A stretch of DNA of 14,896 nt from an uncultured Actinomycetes bacterium (GTDB lineage: Bacteria > Actinomycetota > Thermoleophilia > Solirubrobacterales > 70-9): positions 1-14,896 of the forward strand of contig CAMPIP010000043.1 of NCBI GenBank assembly GCA_946886425.1, given 5' to 3'. The notes under the pieces were generated by a model. The model was given only the letters and a program-made list of their open reading frames with translations. It was not told the DNA's origin and made no database searches. Both the position numbers and the translations under genes were made by a program. Positions within the stretch are counted from its first letter, which is position 1; each line of letters opens with the position of its first letter. Positions 6,434-14,126 of the stretch are shown piece by piece.

Positions 6434-7278
6434 CCGCGCCAGCCCCCGGTCAAGACTTGAACGACGTCGACGTTGACGAGGTCCGCGTAGGGGCGGATGT
6501 GAACCTGCTGCTGGGCCTCCTGCTCAACCAGCGAGGCCCGGGTGACTTCGCCGATCGGGATGTTGGGCGGGAACCGCGAGGCGATCCCCTGCCCCCGCCA
6601 ACCGGCGGTGACTACCGCCTGGCCCTTGCGGACGTGCTTGGTCGAGTCGATGAAATCGAGGATCAGGTCGCCGGGGTCGCCGACGTTGGGCTTGACGACT
6701 CCCTGGACGCCGACCGGGACCACCTTGGCGGAGACGGCGCTGGAGTTGTCGGCGATCAGCGCCACCTGGGCCGAGCCCGGCGTCACCGCCGCGACCGTGC
6801 CGACCAGCCCGTCGCCGTTGACGACCGGGTCGTTGACGCTGACCCCGTCGCCGCTGCCGAGGTCGATGGTGACGTCGGAGAACCAGACGCTCGGCGAGCG
6901 GGCGATCACCCGGCCGGTGACCGGCTCGTAGCCGGAGGGGATGGCGCCGCCGCGGTCGAGCTTAAGCAGCTTGCGCAACTGGGCGTTTTCGTCGAGGGCC
7001 GCCTCGGCCCCGACCGCCTGGCGCCGCGCCGCCTCGAGTTCGTCCTGCAGGCGGGCCTCCTTGCCGCGCGCGTCGAACGTCTTGTCGAACCAGTTGACGA
7101 GGTCGCGGGCCGGCTTCAGTGCCTGGTCGGCAACCCCCTGCACGGGGCTGAAGATGGTGCTGACGCCGCGCTGCAGGCCGTTCGACCCCTGCCCATAGGT
7201 GATCGTCAGCAGCGCGAAGGAGCCAACGATCAGTAGGGCCAGCACCGCCCGGCGGCGGCGTACTTGCTTTCGGTACAC
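6430..7278 (-). CDS. mreC: Rod-shape-determining protein MreC
   Basis: MreC is a bitopic membrane protein that assembles in the periplasmic/extracytoplasmic space and controls PBP2-RodA activity. The 282-residue protein has a very basic N-terminus and a single membrane helix (about residues 9-27). A coiled-coil follows (about 65-107, rich in Glu, Ala and Arg). A two-lobed beta domain carries the family motifs GLVGTVAAVTPGSAQVALI (157-175) and GIASRFPPNIPIGEV (231-245). It starts with GTG at 7276-7278. The ribosome-binding site is weak. A 37-base gap separates it from the mreB stop, and mreD follows with a four-base overlap. The length is typical of the family. Confidence 0.96.
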   Translation of the reverse strand: MYRKQVRRRRAVLALLIVGSFALLTITYGQGSNGLQRGVSTIFSPVQGVADQALKPARDLVNWFDKTFDARGKEARLQDELEAARRQAVGAEAALDENAQLRKLLKLDRGGAIPSGYEPVTGRVIARSPSVWFSDVTIDLGSGDGVSVNDPVVNGDGLVGTVAAVTPGSAQVALIADNSSAVSAKVVPVGVQGVVKPNVGDPGDLILDFIDSTKHVRKGQAVVTAGWRGQGIASRFPPNIPIGEVTRASLVEQEAQQQVHIRPYADLVNVDVVQVLTGGWRG

Positions 7279-7315
7279 GTGAAAGACCTAGTTTGGGGCT
7301 TGGCGGAGGCGGGGG

Positions 7316-8365
7316 CTAGAGCGCACGCCGCCCTCCCGAGTTCTTCTTGCTCGCGCGATGGAGGGTCTCGAACTCCTCTAAGGAAAGCCCGGAACCGACC
7401 GCCACACAGGTCAGCGGCGACTCTGCCAGTTGGCATGGCATCTGGCACTCGTCGCGCAGACGCTGCTCCAAGCCTTGCAGGAGGGCACCGCCGCCGGCAA
7501 GGGTGATGCCGCGATCCATGATGTCCCCGGCCAGCTCCGGCGGGGTCCGGTCGAGCGTCTCCTTGACCGCGGCGACGATGTGGCTGACCGGCTCGTCGAG
7601 CGCCTCGCGGATCTCCTCCGAGGTCAGTTCGACGGTTTTCGGGAGGCCGGAGACGAGGTCGCGGCCGCGGATCTCGGTCCGGACCTCCTCGGGCAGCACC
7701 GAGGCCGAGCCGGCCTCGAGCTTCACCTCCTCCGCGGTCGGCGTTCCGATCGCCAGTTTGTACGCCTGTTTGCAGTGGGCGACGATCGCCTCGTCGAGCT
7801 CGTCGCCGCCGATCCGGATCGACTGCGAGACGACGATGCCGCCCAGCGAGATCACCGCCACCTCGGTGGTGCCGCCGCCGATGTCGACGACCATCGAGCC
7901 GGTCGGCTCGGCGACCGGCAGGCCGGCCCCGATCGCCGCCGCCATCGGCTCCTCGATCAGGTAGGCCTGGCGGGCGCCGGCGGAGAGGCAGGCCTCCTCG
8001 ACGGCGCGCTTCTCGACCCCGGTTACGCCGGAGGGCACGCAGACGACCACGCGCGGGTGGGCGAAGCGGTTGGAGTGGACCGAGTGGATGAAGTGGCGCA
8101 GCATCTGTTCGGTGACGTCGAAGTCGGCGATGACGCCGTCCTTGAGCGGGCGGATCGCGGTGATCGTGCCCGGCGTCCGGCCCAGCATCCGCTTCGCCTC
8201 GACCCCGACCGCGTGGACCTGGCCGTTTCGCGAGTCGATCGCCACCACCGAGGGCTCGGAGAGAACTATCCCCCGCCCCCGCACATAGACCAGCGTGTTG
8301 GCCGTGCCGAGATCGACCGCCATATCGCGGCCGCCTAGCCGGGTGAGGTAACTGAAGATGCCCAT
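7316..8365 (-). CDS. mreB: Actin-like rod-shape-determining protein MreB
   Basis: MreB forms membrane-bound actin-like filaments that orient lateral-wall synthesis. The 349-residue product carries all actin-fold nucleotide motifs. These are phosphate-1 [10 protein letters not shown] (18-27), [14 protein letters not shown] (138-151) with the conserved glutamate at 139, phosphate-2 [13 protein letters not shown] (161-173), GGDELDEAI (187-194) and the adenosine motif [11 protein letters not shown] (289-299). The MGIFSYL opening gives a short N-terminal membrane-contact segment. The frame is open further upstream into the maf gap, but the ATG at 8363-8365 matches the family N-terminus. A clear Shine-Dalgarno is missing. 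An unusually AT-rich patch with TAAATT lies four bases upstream. Presence of MreB implies a rod-forming or MreB-dependent actinobacterium rather than a purely pole-growing one. Confidence 0.98.
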   Translation of the reverse strand: MGIFSYLTRLGGRDMAVDLGTANTLVYVRGRGIVLSEPSVVAIDSRNGQVHAVGVEAKRMLGRTPGTITAIRPLKDGVIADFDVTEQMLRHFIHSVHSNRFAHPRVVVCVPSGVTGVEKRAVEEACLSAGARQAYLIEEPMAAAIGAGLPVAEPTGSMVVDIGGGTTEVAVISLGGIVVSQSIRIGGDELDEAIVAHCKQAYKLAIGTPTAEEVKLEAGSASVLPEEVRTEIRGRDLVSGLPKTVELTSEEIREALDEPVSHIVAAVKETLDRTPPELAGDIMDRGITLAGGGALLQGLEQRLRDECQMPCQLAESPLTCVAVGSGLSLEEFETLHRASKKNSGGRRAL

Positions 8366-8369
8366 GCCT

Positions 8370-8375
8370 AATTTA
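8370..8375 (-). promoter_or_regulatory. Possible -10 box (TAAATT) directly upstream of mreB
   Basis: In the 65-base gap after maf the minus strand reads TTCTTCGTAAATTAGGC just before the mreB ATG. This is a strikingly AT-rich patch for this genome. TAAATT agrees with TAnnnT and with four of six positions of TATAAT, and sits four bases before the start codon. Transcription from it would give an almost leaderless mreB message. No clear -35 hexamer is visible. Inference from position and composition. Confidence 0.3.
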
Positions 8376-8404
8376 CGAAGAACCGAAGGCGGAATGATCC
8401 CAAA

Positions 8405-8417
8405 CCCGCCGAGCGGG
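8405..8417 (-). terminator. Small GC-rich hairpin between maf and mreB
   Basis: The minus strand reads CCCGC-TCG-GCGGG followed by TTTGGG, 14 bases after the maf stop codon. A five-bp perfect stem with a three-base loop and only three Ts is a weak terminator candidate. It could end or attenuate the transcript from ndk/maf before mreB. It may equally be chance in GC-rich DNA. Confidence 0.25.
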
Positions 8418-8430
8418 CCAGCGCTGCGGT

Positions 8431-8985
8431 CTAGGCCTGGGTGAAGACCTGCGGCGCCAGCTCGAGGAGCAGCCCGACCGGCAGCCCGACGACGTTGGAG
8501 ACGCTGCCCTCGAGCCGCTCGACCAGGGTCGAGCCGAGGGTCTGGATCGCGTAGCCGCCGGAGCGGTCGCGCCACTCGCCGAAGGCGACGTAGCGCTCCT
8601 TCTCGGCGTCGGAGAGCGGCTTGAAGACGACCGTGGTCGCTTCCAGGCCGCTGCGCTCCTCGCCGCCGTCGAGCACGACGAGGCCGCTCATCACCGTGTG
8701 GGCGCGGCCCGCCATGCGGTCCAGGTAGGCGCGGGCCTCGGTGGCGTCGGCGGGCTTGCCGAGCGCCTTGCCGTCGAGAACGACGTCGGTGTCGCAGCCG
8801 ATCACCAGGGCGCCGGGCGGGGCGGCCACGCCGCGCGCCTTGCGGCGCGCGTTCTCGACCACCTCGACCTCGGGGTCCCCCCCGTACAACTCCTCGGCGC
8901 CGGAGACGAGGACCTCGAACTCGACGCCGAGCTTGGTGAGGATCTCGCGCCGCTGCGGGGACCCGGAGGCGAGGACCACGCTCAT
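8431..8985 (-). CDS. maf: Maf family nucleotide pyrophosphatase
   Basis: Maf proteins hydrolyse nucleoside triphosphates (dTTP, UTP and modified or non-canonical forms) to monophosphates, acting in nucleotide pool sanitation. Some members inhibit septation when overproduced. The 184-residue protein has the family [10 protein letters not shown] motif (residues 7-16), which carries the phosphate-binding Ser and Arg. It also has GCDTDVV (63-69) with the catalytic aspartate region, the GKP motif (76-78), [13 protein letters not shown] (136-148) and [10 protein letters not shown] (160-169). The residues around the catalytic aspartate and GEWR lean toward the dTTP/UTPase (YhdE-like) branch, but subfamily assignment is uncertain. 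The ATG start lies 13 bases after the ndk stop and no Shine-Dalgarno is evident, so it is probably co-translated with ndk. Confidence 0.96.
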   Translation of the reverse strand: MSVVLASGSPQRREILTKLGVEFEVLVSGAEELYGGDPEVEVVENARRKARGVAAPPGALVIGCDTDVVLDGKALGKPADATEARAYLDRMAGRAHTVMSGLVVLDGGEERSGLEATTVVFKPLSDAEKERYVAFGEWRDRSGGYAIQTLGSTLVERLEGSVSNVVGLPVGLLLELAPQVFTQA

Positions 8986-8998
8986 CGCGTGGCCGTTA

Positions 8999-9406
8999 CT
9001 ACGCCAGCTCGGGGAACCAGATGCCGATCTCGCGCTCGGCCGACTCGTCGGAGTCGGAGCCGTGGACCATGTTGAACGTCACCTCGAGGGCGAAGTCACC
9101 GCGGATCGAGCCGGGGGCGGCCTCGACCGGGTTGGTGGCGCCGATCAGCTGCCGGGCGGCCTTGACCGCTTCGGTCCCCTCCAAAACCAGCGCCACCAGG
9201 GTGCCGCCGGTGATGAACTCGACCACCACGCCGAAGAACGGCTTCTCGGCGTGCTCGGCGTAGTGCTGGTTGGCGATCTCCTCGCTGGCGCGCATCGACT
9301 TGAGAGCGGCGATGCGAAGCCCCTTGCGCTCGAAGCGGGCGATTACCTCGCCGGTCAGGGCGCGCTCGAAGGCGTCAGGCTTGACGAGGATCAGGGTCCG
9401 GCTCAC
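8999..9406 (-). CDS. ndk: Nucleoside diphosphate kinase
   Basis: Ndk transfers the gamma-phosphate of ATP to nucleoside diphosphates through a phosphohistidine, balancing NTP and dNTP pools. The 135-residue product contains the catalytic NMVHGSDS motif with His115. The expected binding residues are all present: Lys9 (ILVKPDAF), Tyr49, Arg85, Thr91, Arg102 and Asn112. The start is GTG at 9404-9406, placed there by the family N-terminus [10 protein letters not shown] and by a good ribosome-binding site, AAAGGAG (9415-9421), eight bases upstream. The frame is open further upstream but encodes unrelated low-complexity sequence. Two stop codons follow in tandem (TAG TAA). The gene start overlaps the end of the upstream zinc-ribbon gene by 32 bases. 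Length is normal for the family. Confidence 0.98.
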   Translation of the reverse strand: MSRTLILVKPDAFERALTGEVIARFERKGLRIAALKSMRASEEIANQHYAEHAEKPFFGVVVEFITGGTLVALVLEGTEAVKAARQLIGATNPVEAAPGSIRGDFALEVTFNMVHGSDSDESAEREIGIWFPELA

Positions 9407-10043
9407 GGCGGGGGCTCCTTTGCTCTGGTTTGGATTTCGGCGCCTCCTTGGAGGCGTTGCGAGCCGGCTCTTTTCTGGCAGCGGTCGCGGAAGCTTTTTT
9501 CGAGGCCGGTTTGCGGCGGGCGGGCTCGCGGGCCTCGCGGGGCGGCGCGCCCTCGCCCTCCTCGGCGAGGCGGCGGCGCGGGCGGGGCTGCTCGCCGCCG
9601 CCGTGCAGCCCCGACTCGCAGTAGGGGCAGAGTTCCCAGCGCGGGTCGACCGGCTTGCTGCAGGTCGGGCAAGGGTCCTTGAGGCGGCGCTGGCAGTTCG
9701 GGCAGCGCAGGTAGTTCTTCTCGACCGGGTACTCGCAGTTGGGGCAGCTCTGTTCGCGCAGCTGGCGGACCCGCAGCTCCGCCGCTTTGATCTCCAGCTC
9801 GCGCTCGTGGGCGTCCTCGAGAAACTCCGGCGGCCGCACGATCGCGTAGACGGCGGTGCCGATGAACGGGAAGAAGGAGGCGACGGTCGCGCAGCCAACC
9901 AGGAAGGGGTCGGAGATGCGGCGCTTGGCGTCGAGGTAGGTGTAGACGATCAGGGCCAACCAGAGCACGACCAGCATCAGCAGGAAGAGGGTCGCGGCCA
10001 GGTTGAGGCCGTCGTTGCTGATGCCGAAGATCGCTAGTGACAT
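9375..10043 (-). CDS. Two-helix membrane protein with double zinc ribbon and basic tail (function unknown)
   Basis: I do not recognise a named family. The 222-residue product has two predicted membrane helices (about residues 13-36 and 47-69). A charged, probably helical linker follows (72-98). Next come eight cysteines as four CxxC knuckles: C100/C103, C114/C117, C125/C128 and C139/C142. This is a tandem zinc ribbon of the DZANK/zinc-ribbon type. The last 70 residues are low complexity and rich in Lys, Arg, Pro, Ala and Glu, and are probably disordered. The layout suggests a membrane-anchored cytoplasmic zinc module that binds a protein or nucleic acid; this is inference. The ATG start at 10041-10043 has a GAGGG ribosome-binding site nine bases upstream. 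The 3' end overlaps ndk by 32 bases, so its translation may influence that of ndk. It stands in the place where Streptomyces and Mycobacterium have a different small membrane gene between folC and ndk. Confidence 0.85.
   Translation of the reverse strand: MSLAIFGISNDGLNLAATLFLLMLVVLWLALIVYTYLDAKRRISDPFLVGCATVASFFPFIGTAVYAIVRPPEFLEDAHERELEIKAAELRVRQLREQSCPNCEYPVEKNYLRCPNCQRRLKDPCPTCSKPVDPRWELCPYCESGLHGGGEQPRPRRRLAEEGEGAPPREAREPARRKPASKKASATAARKEPARNASKEAPKSKPEQRSPRREPDPDPRQA
9415..9421 (-). promoter_or_regulatory. Shine-Dalgarno of ndk inside the preceding gene
   Basis: The minus strand reads AAAGGAG, then eight bases, then the GTG start of ndk. It lies inside the coding sequence of the zinc-ribbon membrane protein and decides the ndk start. 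Confidence 0.7.
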
Positions 10044-10130
10044 GGGTTGGGGCCCTCAGGAAGGGACGGGCAGTCTACTTCGCCACCGCGGCCATGATCC
10101 CTGTAGCGGGGCGAGCCCTGGCCGGATGGC

Positions 10131-10250
10131 TCAGAGGAACAGCCTCCCGAACAGGTACCCGACCCCGAAGAAGAAGAGGATCACGATCGCCACCACGGCG
10201 GCGACCAGGCCCATCATCGAGAGCAGTTCCGATCCGGCGCTGCGGTTCAC
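10131..10250 (-). CDS. 39-residue single-pass membrane protein (function unknown)
   Basis: This is a small open frame from a GTG at 10248-10250 to a TGA. The GTG overlaps the folC stop by four bases (GTGA). A GAGGA ribosome-binding site (10258-10262) sits seven bases upstream within folC. The product has a short polar N-terminus (MNRSAGSELLSM) and one strongly hydrophobic helix at about residues 13-38, with Val/Ile/Leu/Phe and glycines, ending GRLFL. There is no cleavage site, so it is probably an anchored micropeptide. The overlap, ribosome-binding site and clean hydrophobic profile argue that it is real. Function is unknown. Its place after folC matches that of a small membrane gene in other actinobacteria, but this product is far shorter. 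Confidence 0.65.
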   Translation of the reverse strand: MNRSAGSELLSMMGLVAAVVAIVILFFFGVGYLFGRLFL

Positions 10251-11494
10251 GGGCGAATCCTCGCAGAAGCCGGAGCGAGGGCATAGTGGGAGCCGGTGAC
10301 CAGGACGGCACCCTCGGGCGGCTCGGCGGCGAGCTCCCTGGCGCGGGCGAGAGCGGCGTCGAAGTCCGGCTCCGCCTCGGCCCGTAGGTCCGCGGCCTCG
10401 CAGGCGGCGAGGAGCTCGGCGGCGGGCCGCGAGGCGGCACCGGGGCGGCCGTGGCCGGCCAGCGCCGCGGCGGGCAGCTCGGTGCAGACGGCCCGGTCGA
10501 GGGCCGGGGCCAGGGCCGCGACCATCGCCGCCGCGTCCTTGTCGGCGAGCACCGCCAGGCAGGCGACGACGCGGCTGTCGCCGACCACGCCCGGCAGCGC
10601 CTCGGCGAGGGCGGCGGCCCCATCCGGGTTGTGGGCGGCGTCGAGGTAGGTCGGCGGGTGCTCGGCGATGCGCTCGAGCCGGCCGGGGACGATCAGCGAG
10701 GCGGCGACCGCGGCGACCCGCTCGCGGTCGAGCTCGCCGAGGAAGGCCTCGGCGGCCGCCATCGCCAGGGCGAAGTTGCGGCGCTGGAAGCCGCCCGCCG
10801 CGCGCAGCTGCAGTTCCGGGCCGGGATCCTCGTCGGCACGGACCAGGCGGGCGCCGCGCTCGGCGGCGGTCCGCTCGGCCAGCGCCTCGACAGCCGGCGA
10901 GACCCGGCCGAGGACCAGGGTCGTCTGGTCGCGCAGCACCGCCAGCTTCTCGGCGGCGATCTCGGTCTCGGTCTCCCCCAGCCACTCGGTGTGGTCGCGG
11001 CCGATCGAGGTCAGGACCGTGACCCGGGAGGGGATCGTGTTGGTGGCGTCGAGGCGACCGCCGAGCCCGGCCTCGATCGCCGCCGCCTCGACCCGGGCCC
11101 GGGCCAGGGCGACGAAGCTGGCCGCAGTGGCCGCCTCGAACTGGGTGACCGCGTCGCCCTCGGCGAGGCTGCGGTTTACGCCCTCGGCGGCCCGCGCCAC
11201 CTGTTCGACCGCCGCCTCCCACTTGGCGCCGCCCACCTCCTCGCCGCGGACCAGGGTCCGCTCCGACCAGCGCTCGGCGTGCGGCGAGACGAGGGCGCCG
11301 GCGCTGAGTCCGTGCGCTTCCAGCAGCGCCGCGGTCATCCGCGTCACCGAGGACTTGCCGTTGGTGCCGACGACGTGGACTGATGCGAAGCGGTGCTGCG
11401 GCAGCCCCAACGCCGTGGTCAGCTTGCGCATCCGCTCGAGGCCGAGTCGCCAGCCGACCGGCTCCAGCGAGTCCAGGTAGGCGTCCGCCCGCAA
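10247..11494 (-). CDS. folC: Folylpolyglutamate synthase / dihydrofolate synthase
   Basis: FolC adds glutamate to dihydropteroate and to folates with ATP, keeping folate cofactors in the cell. The 415-residue protein has the Mur-ligase-like ATP site GTNGKSS (43-49). It also has EAGLGGRLDATN (141-152), IGRDHTEWLG (164-173), AAEKLAVLR with Lys183 as the likely carbamylated lysine, and YLDAAHNPDGA (283-293), which joins the C-terminal domain. The N-terminus AYLDSLEPVGWRLGLERM is typical. The only fitting start is TTG at 11492-11494, because the valS TAG lies in the same frame two codons upstream (TAG CGC TTG). No Shine-Dalgarno is visible, so translation probably depends on reinitiation after valS. 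The GTGA overlap at its end leads into the 39-residue gene. Whether it has both synthase activities cannot be told here. Confidence 0.96.
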   Translation of the reverse strand: MRADAYLDSLEPVGWRLGLERMRKLTTALGLPQHRFASVHVVGTNGKSSVTRMTAALLEAHGLSAGALVSPHAERWSERTLVRGEEVGGAKWEAAVEQVARAAEGVNRSLAEGDAVTQFEAATAASFVALARARVEAAAIEAGLGGRLDATNTIPSRVTVLTSIGRDHTEWLGETETEIAAEKLAVLRDQTTLVLGRVSPAVEALAERTAAERGARLVRADEDPGPELQLRAAGGFQRRNFALAMAAAEAFLGELDRERVAAVAASLIVPGRLERIAEHPPTYLDAAHNPDGAAALAEALPGVVGDSRVVACLAVLADKDAAAMVAALAPALDRAVCTELPAAALAGHGRPGAASRPAAELLAACEAADLRAEAEPDFDAALARARELAAEPPEGAVLVTGSHYALAPASARIRP

Positions 11495-11497
11495 GCG

Positions 11498-14053
11498 CTA
11501 GCCGAGCTCGGCGAGCTCGGCCTTGTACCGCTCGAGCTTGCCGCGCTCCTCCTCGACCACCTCGGCCGGCGCCTTGGCGACGAAGCCCTCGTTGCCGAGT
11601 TTGCGCTCGGCCCGCTCGACCTCCCCGCGCAGCTCGGCGCGCCGCCTCTCCAGCCGCGCCGCCACCGCCTCGGCGTCCAGCTCGGCCGAGGGCAGCACCC
11701 GGACCGGCCCGACCGTGGCGACCGGGTCCCCACCGTCGGACTCGAACGCGAAGCGGGCGAGGCGGGCGACGAACTCGGGCGGCTCGGCGCCCTCGACCCG
11801 GGCGGCGAGGATCGCCGCGGCAGGCAGGTCGACGAGATCGCGCCAGGCGCGCAGCCGCTGGGTCAGGGCGATCCCGGTCTCGACGTCGGCCTCGGCGGCA
11901 TCGTCGAAGAGCGACTCGTCGGCCTGCGGGAAGGCGTGAATGACCAGGTGCCCGCGCCGGGCCGGGTGGTAGGACCAGATCTCCTCGGTCACGAACGGCA
12001 TCGTCGGGTGCAGCAGCGCCAGCACCCGCTCCAGCGTGTAGAGCAGGGTCGCGGAGACCTCCTCCTCGCCGTCGTAGAGGCGCGGCTTGGCGATCTCCAG
12101 GTACCAGTCGCAGAGGTCGCGCCAGAAGAACGAGTAGCTCTCCTGGACGGCGTGGGCGAAGTCGTAGGACTCGAGCTTCTCGGTCACCGAGGCGATCGTC
12201 CGCTCCAGCCGCGAGAGGACCCAGCGGTCCTCGACGGTGACCGGGCGGGGCGCCGGCTCGACCGGGGCGGCGTTGAGGAGGATCAGGCGGCTGGCGTTCC
12301 AGAGCTTGTTGGCGAGGTCGCGGCCCTGCTGGACCTTGGCGTCGGAGAAGCGCACGTCCTGGGTCGAGGACATCGCCAGCAGGCCGAAGCGCAGCGCGTC
12401 GGCGCCGTGCACGTCGATCTCGTCCAGCGGGTCGATGCCGGTGCCGAGGCTCTTCGACATCCGCCGCCCGTCGCGGGCCTGGATCACCGAGTGCACGTAG
12501 ACGTCCCGGAACGGGATCGCGCCGGGGAACTCGAGGCCCATCATCACCATCCGCGCCACCCAGAGGAAGAGGATCTCGCGGGCGGTGGTGAGGAAGCTGG
12601 TCGGGTAGAAGGCGCGCAGCTCCGGGGTCTCGTCGGGCCAGCCGAGCGTCGCGAACGGCCAGAGCGCCGAGCTGAACCAGGTGTCCAGCACGTCTTCCTC
12701 CTGGCGCAGCTCGCCGCCGCAGGCGCCGCAGCGCTCGGGCGGCTGCTCGGCGACGATCGTCTCTTCGCAGGGGTCGCAGTACCAGACCGGGATCCGGTGG
12801 CCCCACCAGAGCTGGCGGGAGACGCACCAGGGCCGGATCTCCCTCATCCAGTCGAGGTAGACCCGCTTCCACTGGCCCGGCGCGATCCGGACCTCGTCGC
12901 GTTCGACGACCTCGATCGCCGGCTGGGCGAGCTCGTCCATGCGGCAGAACCACTGCAGCGAGATCAGCGGCTCGATCCGCTCGCCGGAGCGGTGCGAGAA
13001 GGGCACCGAGTGGACGTAGGGCTCCTCGGCGCGGAGCCGGCCCTCGGCCCGCAGCGCCGCGACGATCGCCGTCTGCGCCTCGGCGATCGGCAGCCCCGCG
13101 TACTCGCCCGCTTCGGCGTTCATGCGGCCGTCCTCGGCGATCACCGAGAGCTCCTCGAGCCCGTGCTTGCGGCCGATCTCGAAGTCGTTGACGTCGTGGC
13201 CGGGGGTGATCTTCAGCGCCCCGGTCCCGAACTCGACGTCGACGTGCTCGTCGGCGATGATCGGCAGGCGGCGGCCGACCAGCGGCAGCGTGCAGTGCTG
13301 GCCGACCAGGTCGCGGTAGCGCTCGTCGTCGGGGTTCACCGCGACGGCGGTGTCGGCCAGCATCGTCTCCGGCCGCACCGTGGCGACGGTCAGCACCCGG
13401 TCGGAGCCCTCGACCGGGTAGTCGATCGAGAAGAGCGCGTCCTCGACCTCGCGGTTCTCGACCTCGAGGTCGGAGATCGCCGAGCGCGAGCCCGGGTCCC
13501 AGTTGACCATGTAGTAGTCGCGGTAGATGTAGCCCTTGTCGTAGAGCTGCTTGAAGACGCGGTAGACGGCGCGGACGTAGCCCTCGTCGAGCGTGAAGCG
13601 CTCGCGCTCGTAGTCGCAGGAGGCGCCGAGCCGCTTGTACTGCTCGACGATCCGCGAGCCGTACTCCTCTTTCCACTCCCAGACCCGCTCGACGAAGGCC
13701 TGGCGGCCGAGCTCCTGGCGGGAGCGCCCTTCCGCCCGCAGCTCCTTCTCGACGACGGCCTGGGTGGCGATCCCGGCGTGGTCGGTGCCGAGGATCCAGA
13801 GCGCGTTGCGGCCGCGCATCCGGTTGAGACGGACCAGCGCGTCCTGCATCGAGCCGTTCAGGGCATGCCCCATGTGCAGTGCCCCGGTCACGTTCGGCGG
13901 CGGGATCGCCACCGAGAAGTTGTGCTCCGGCGTGCCCTCCGGCTCGGGGTGGAAGTACCCACCCTCGATCCGTTCCGCGAAGACCCGCCCCTCGACCTCA
14001 CTGGGGTCGTACCGAGTGGTCTTGTCCAACCTTTCGCGATCCGCCGCGGTCAT
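11498..14053 (-). CDS. valS: Valyl-tRNA synthetase (class I)
   Basis: ValRS charges tRNA-Val and edits mischarged threonine. The 851-residue protein shows PPPNVTGALHMGHAL with the HIGH motif as HMGH (60-63). The CP1 editing domain includes TVRPETMLADTAVAVNPDD (225-243) and GTGALKITPGHDVNDFEIG (276-294). Four zinc-binding cysteines (C426, C429, C442, C445) lie before LDTWFSSALWPF. The KMSKS motif is RMSKS (531-535). The anticodon-binding alpha domain follows, and a C-terminal coiled-coil of about 60 charged residues closes the protein, as expected for ValRS. The ATG at 14051-14053 is preferred. An in-frame GTG seven codons upstream (14072-14074) is possible, but no Shine-Dalgarno supports it. 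The frame stays open into clpX, but that part is unrelated. The folC gene follows after three bases. Confidence 0.98.
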   Translation of the reverse strand: MTAADRERLDKTTRYDPSEVEGRVFAERIEGGYFHPEPEGTPEHNFSVAIPPPNVTGALHMGHALNGSMQDALVRLNRMRGRNALWILGTDHAGIATQAVVEKELRAEGRSRQELGRQAFVERVWEWKEEYGSRIVEQYKRLGASCDYERERFTLDEGYVRAVYRVFKQLYDKGYIYRDYYMVNWDPGSRSAISDLEVENREVEDALFSIDYPVEGSDRVLTVATVRPETMLADTAVAVNPDDERYRDLVGQHCTLPLVGRRLPIIADEHVDVEFGTGALKITPGHDVNDFEIGRKHGLEELSVIAEDGRMNAEAGEYAGLPIAEAQTAIVAALRAEGRLRAEEPYVHSVPFSHRSGERIEPLISLQWFCRMDELAQPAIEVVERDEVRIAPGQWKRVYLDWMREIRPWCVSRQLWWGHRIPVWYCDPCEETIVAEQPPERCGACGGELRQEEDVLDTWFSSALWPFATLGWPDETPELRAFYPTSFLTTAREILFLWVARMVMMGLEFPGAIPFRDVYVHSVIQARDGRRMSKSLGTGIDPLDEIDVHGADALRFGLLAMSSTQDVRFSDAKVQQGRDLANKLWNASRLILLNAAPVEPAPRPVTVEDRWVLSRLERTIASVTEKLESYDFAHAVQESYSFFWRDLCDWYLEIAKPRLYDGEEEVSATLLYTLERVLALLHPTMPFVTEEIWSYHPARRGHLVIHAFPQADESLFDDAAEADVETGIALTQRLRAWRDLVDLPAAAILAARVEGAEPPEFVARLARFAFESDGGDPVATVGPVRVLPSAELDAEAVAARLERRRAELRGEVERAERKLGNEGFVAKAPAEVVEEERGKLERYKAELAELG

Positions 14054-14060
14054 CGCGGCG

Positions 14061-14066
14061 AGTCTA
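14061..14066 (-). promoter_or_regulatory. Possible -10 box (TAGACT) for valS
   Basis: The minus strand reads GGCTAGACT, then seven bases, then the valS ATG. TAGACT fits the actinobacterial TAnnnT pattern. At this spacing transcription would start at or within a few bases of the ATG, which agrees with the absence of a Shine-Dalgarno sequence. No good -35 hexamer is seen. It would be the main promoter of the valS-folC group if real. Confidence 0.3.
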
Positions 14067-14126
14067 GCCACGCGTAAGCGGGGGGCGGGGGGACGCTCAC
14101 CCGAACCTACCCGCTGTTCGTGTGGG

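Noticed and set aside
9375..9600. Lys/Ala/Arg-rich tail of the zinc-ribbon protein as a possible histone H1-like domain
   Set aside because: The tail has KKAxA-type stretches but is short, mixed with Glu and Pro, and attached to a membrane protein. Low complexity explains it as well.
10131..13676. An 1181-codon minus-strand frame running through valS and folC
   Set aside because: Arg/Gly/Ala/Pro-rich out-of-frame reading of the two genes. Only its last 40 codons, from the GTG at 10250, form a plausible gene, and these are reported separately.
11393..14077. An 894-codon open frame on the plus strand opposite valS
   Set aside because: It is antisense to an intact valyl-tRNA synthetase with complete motifs. 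Low-complexity composition and lack of a ribosome-binding site mark it as a shadow frame.
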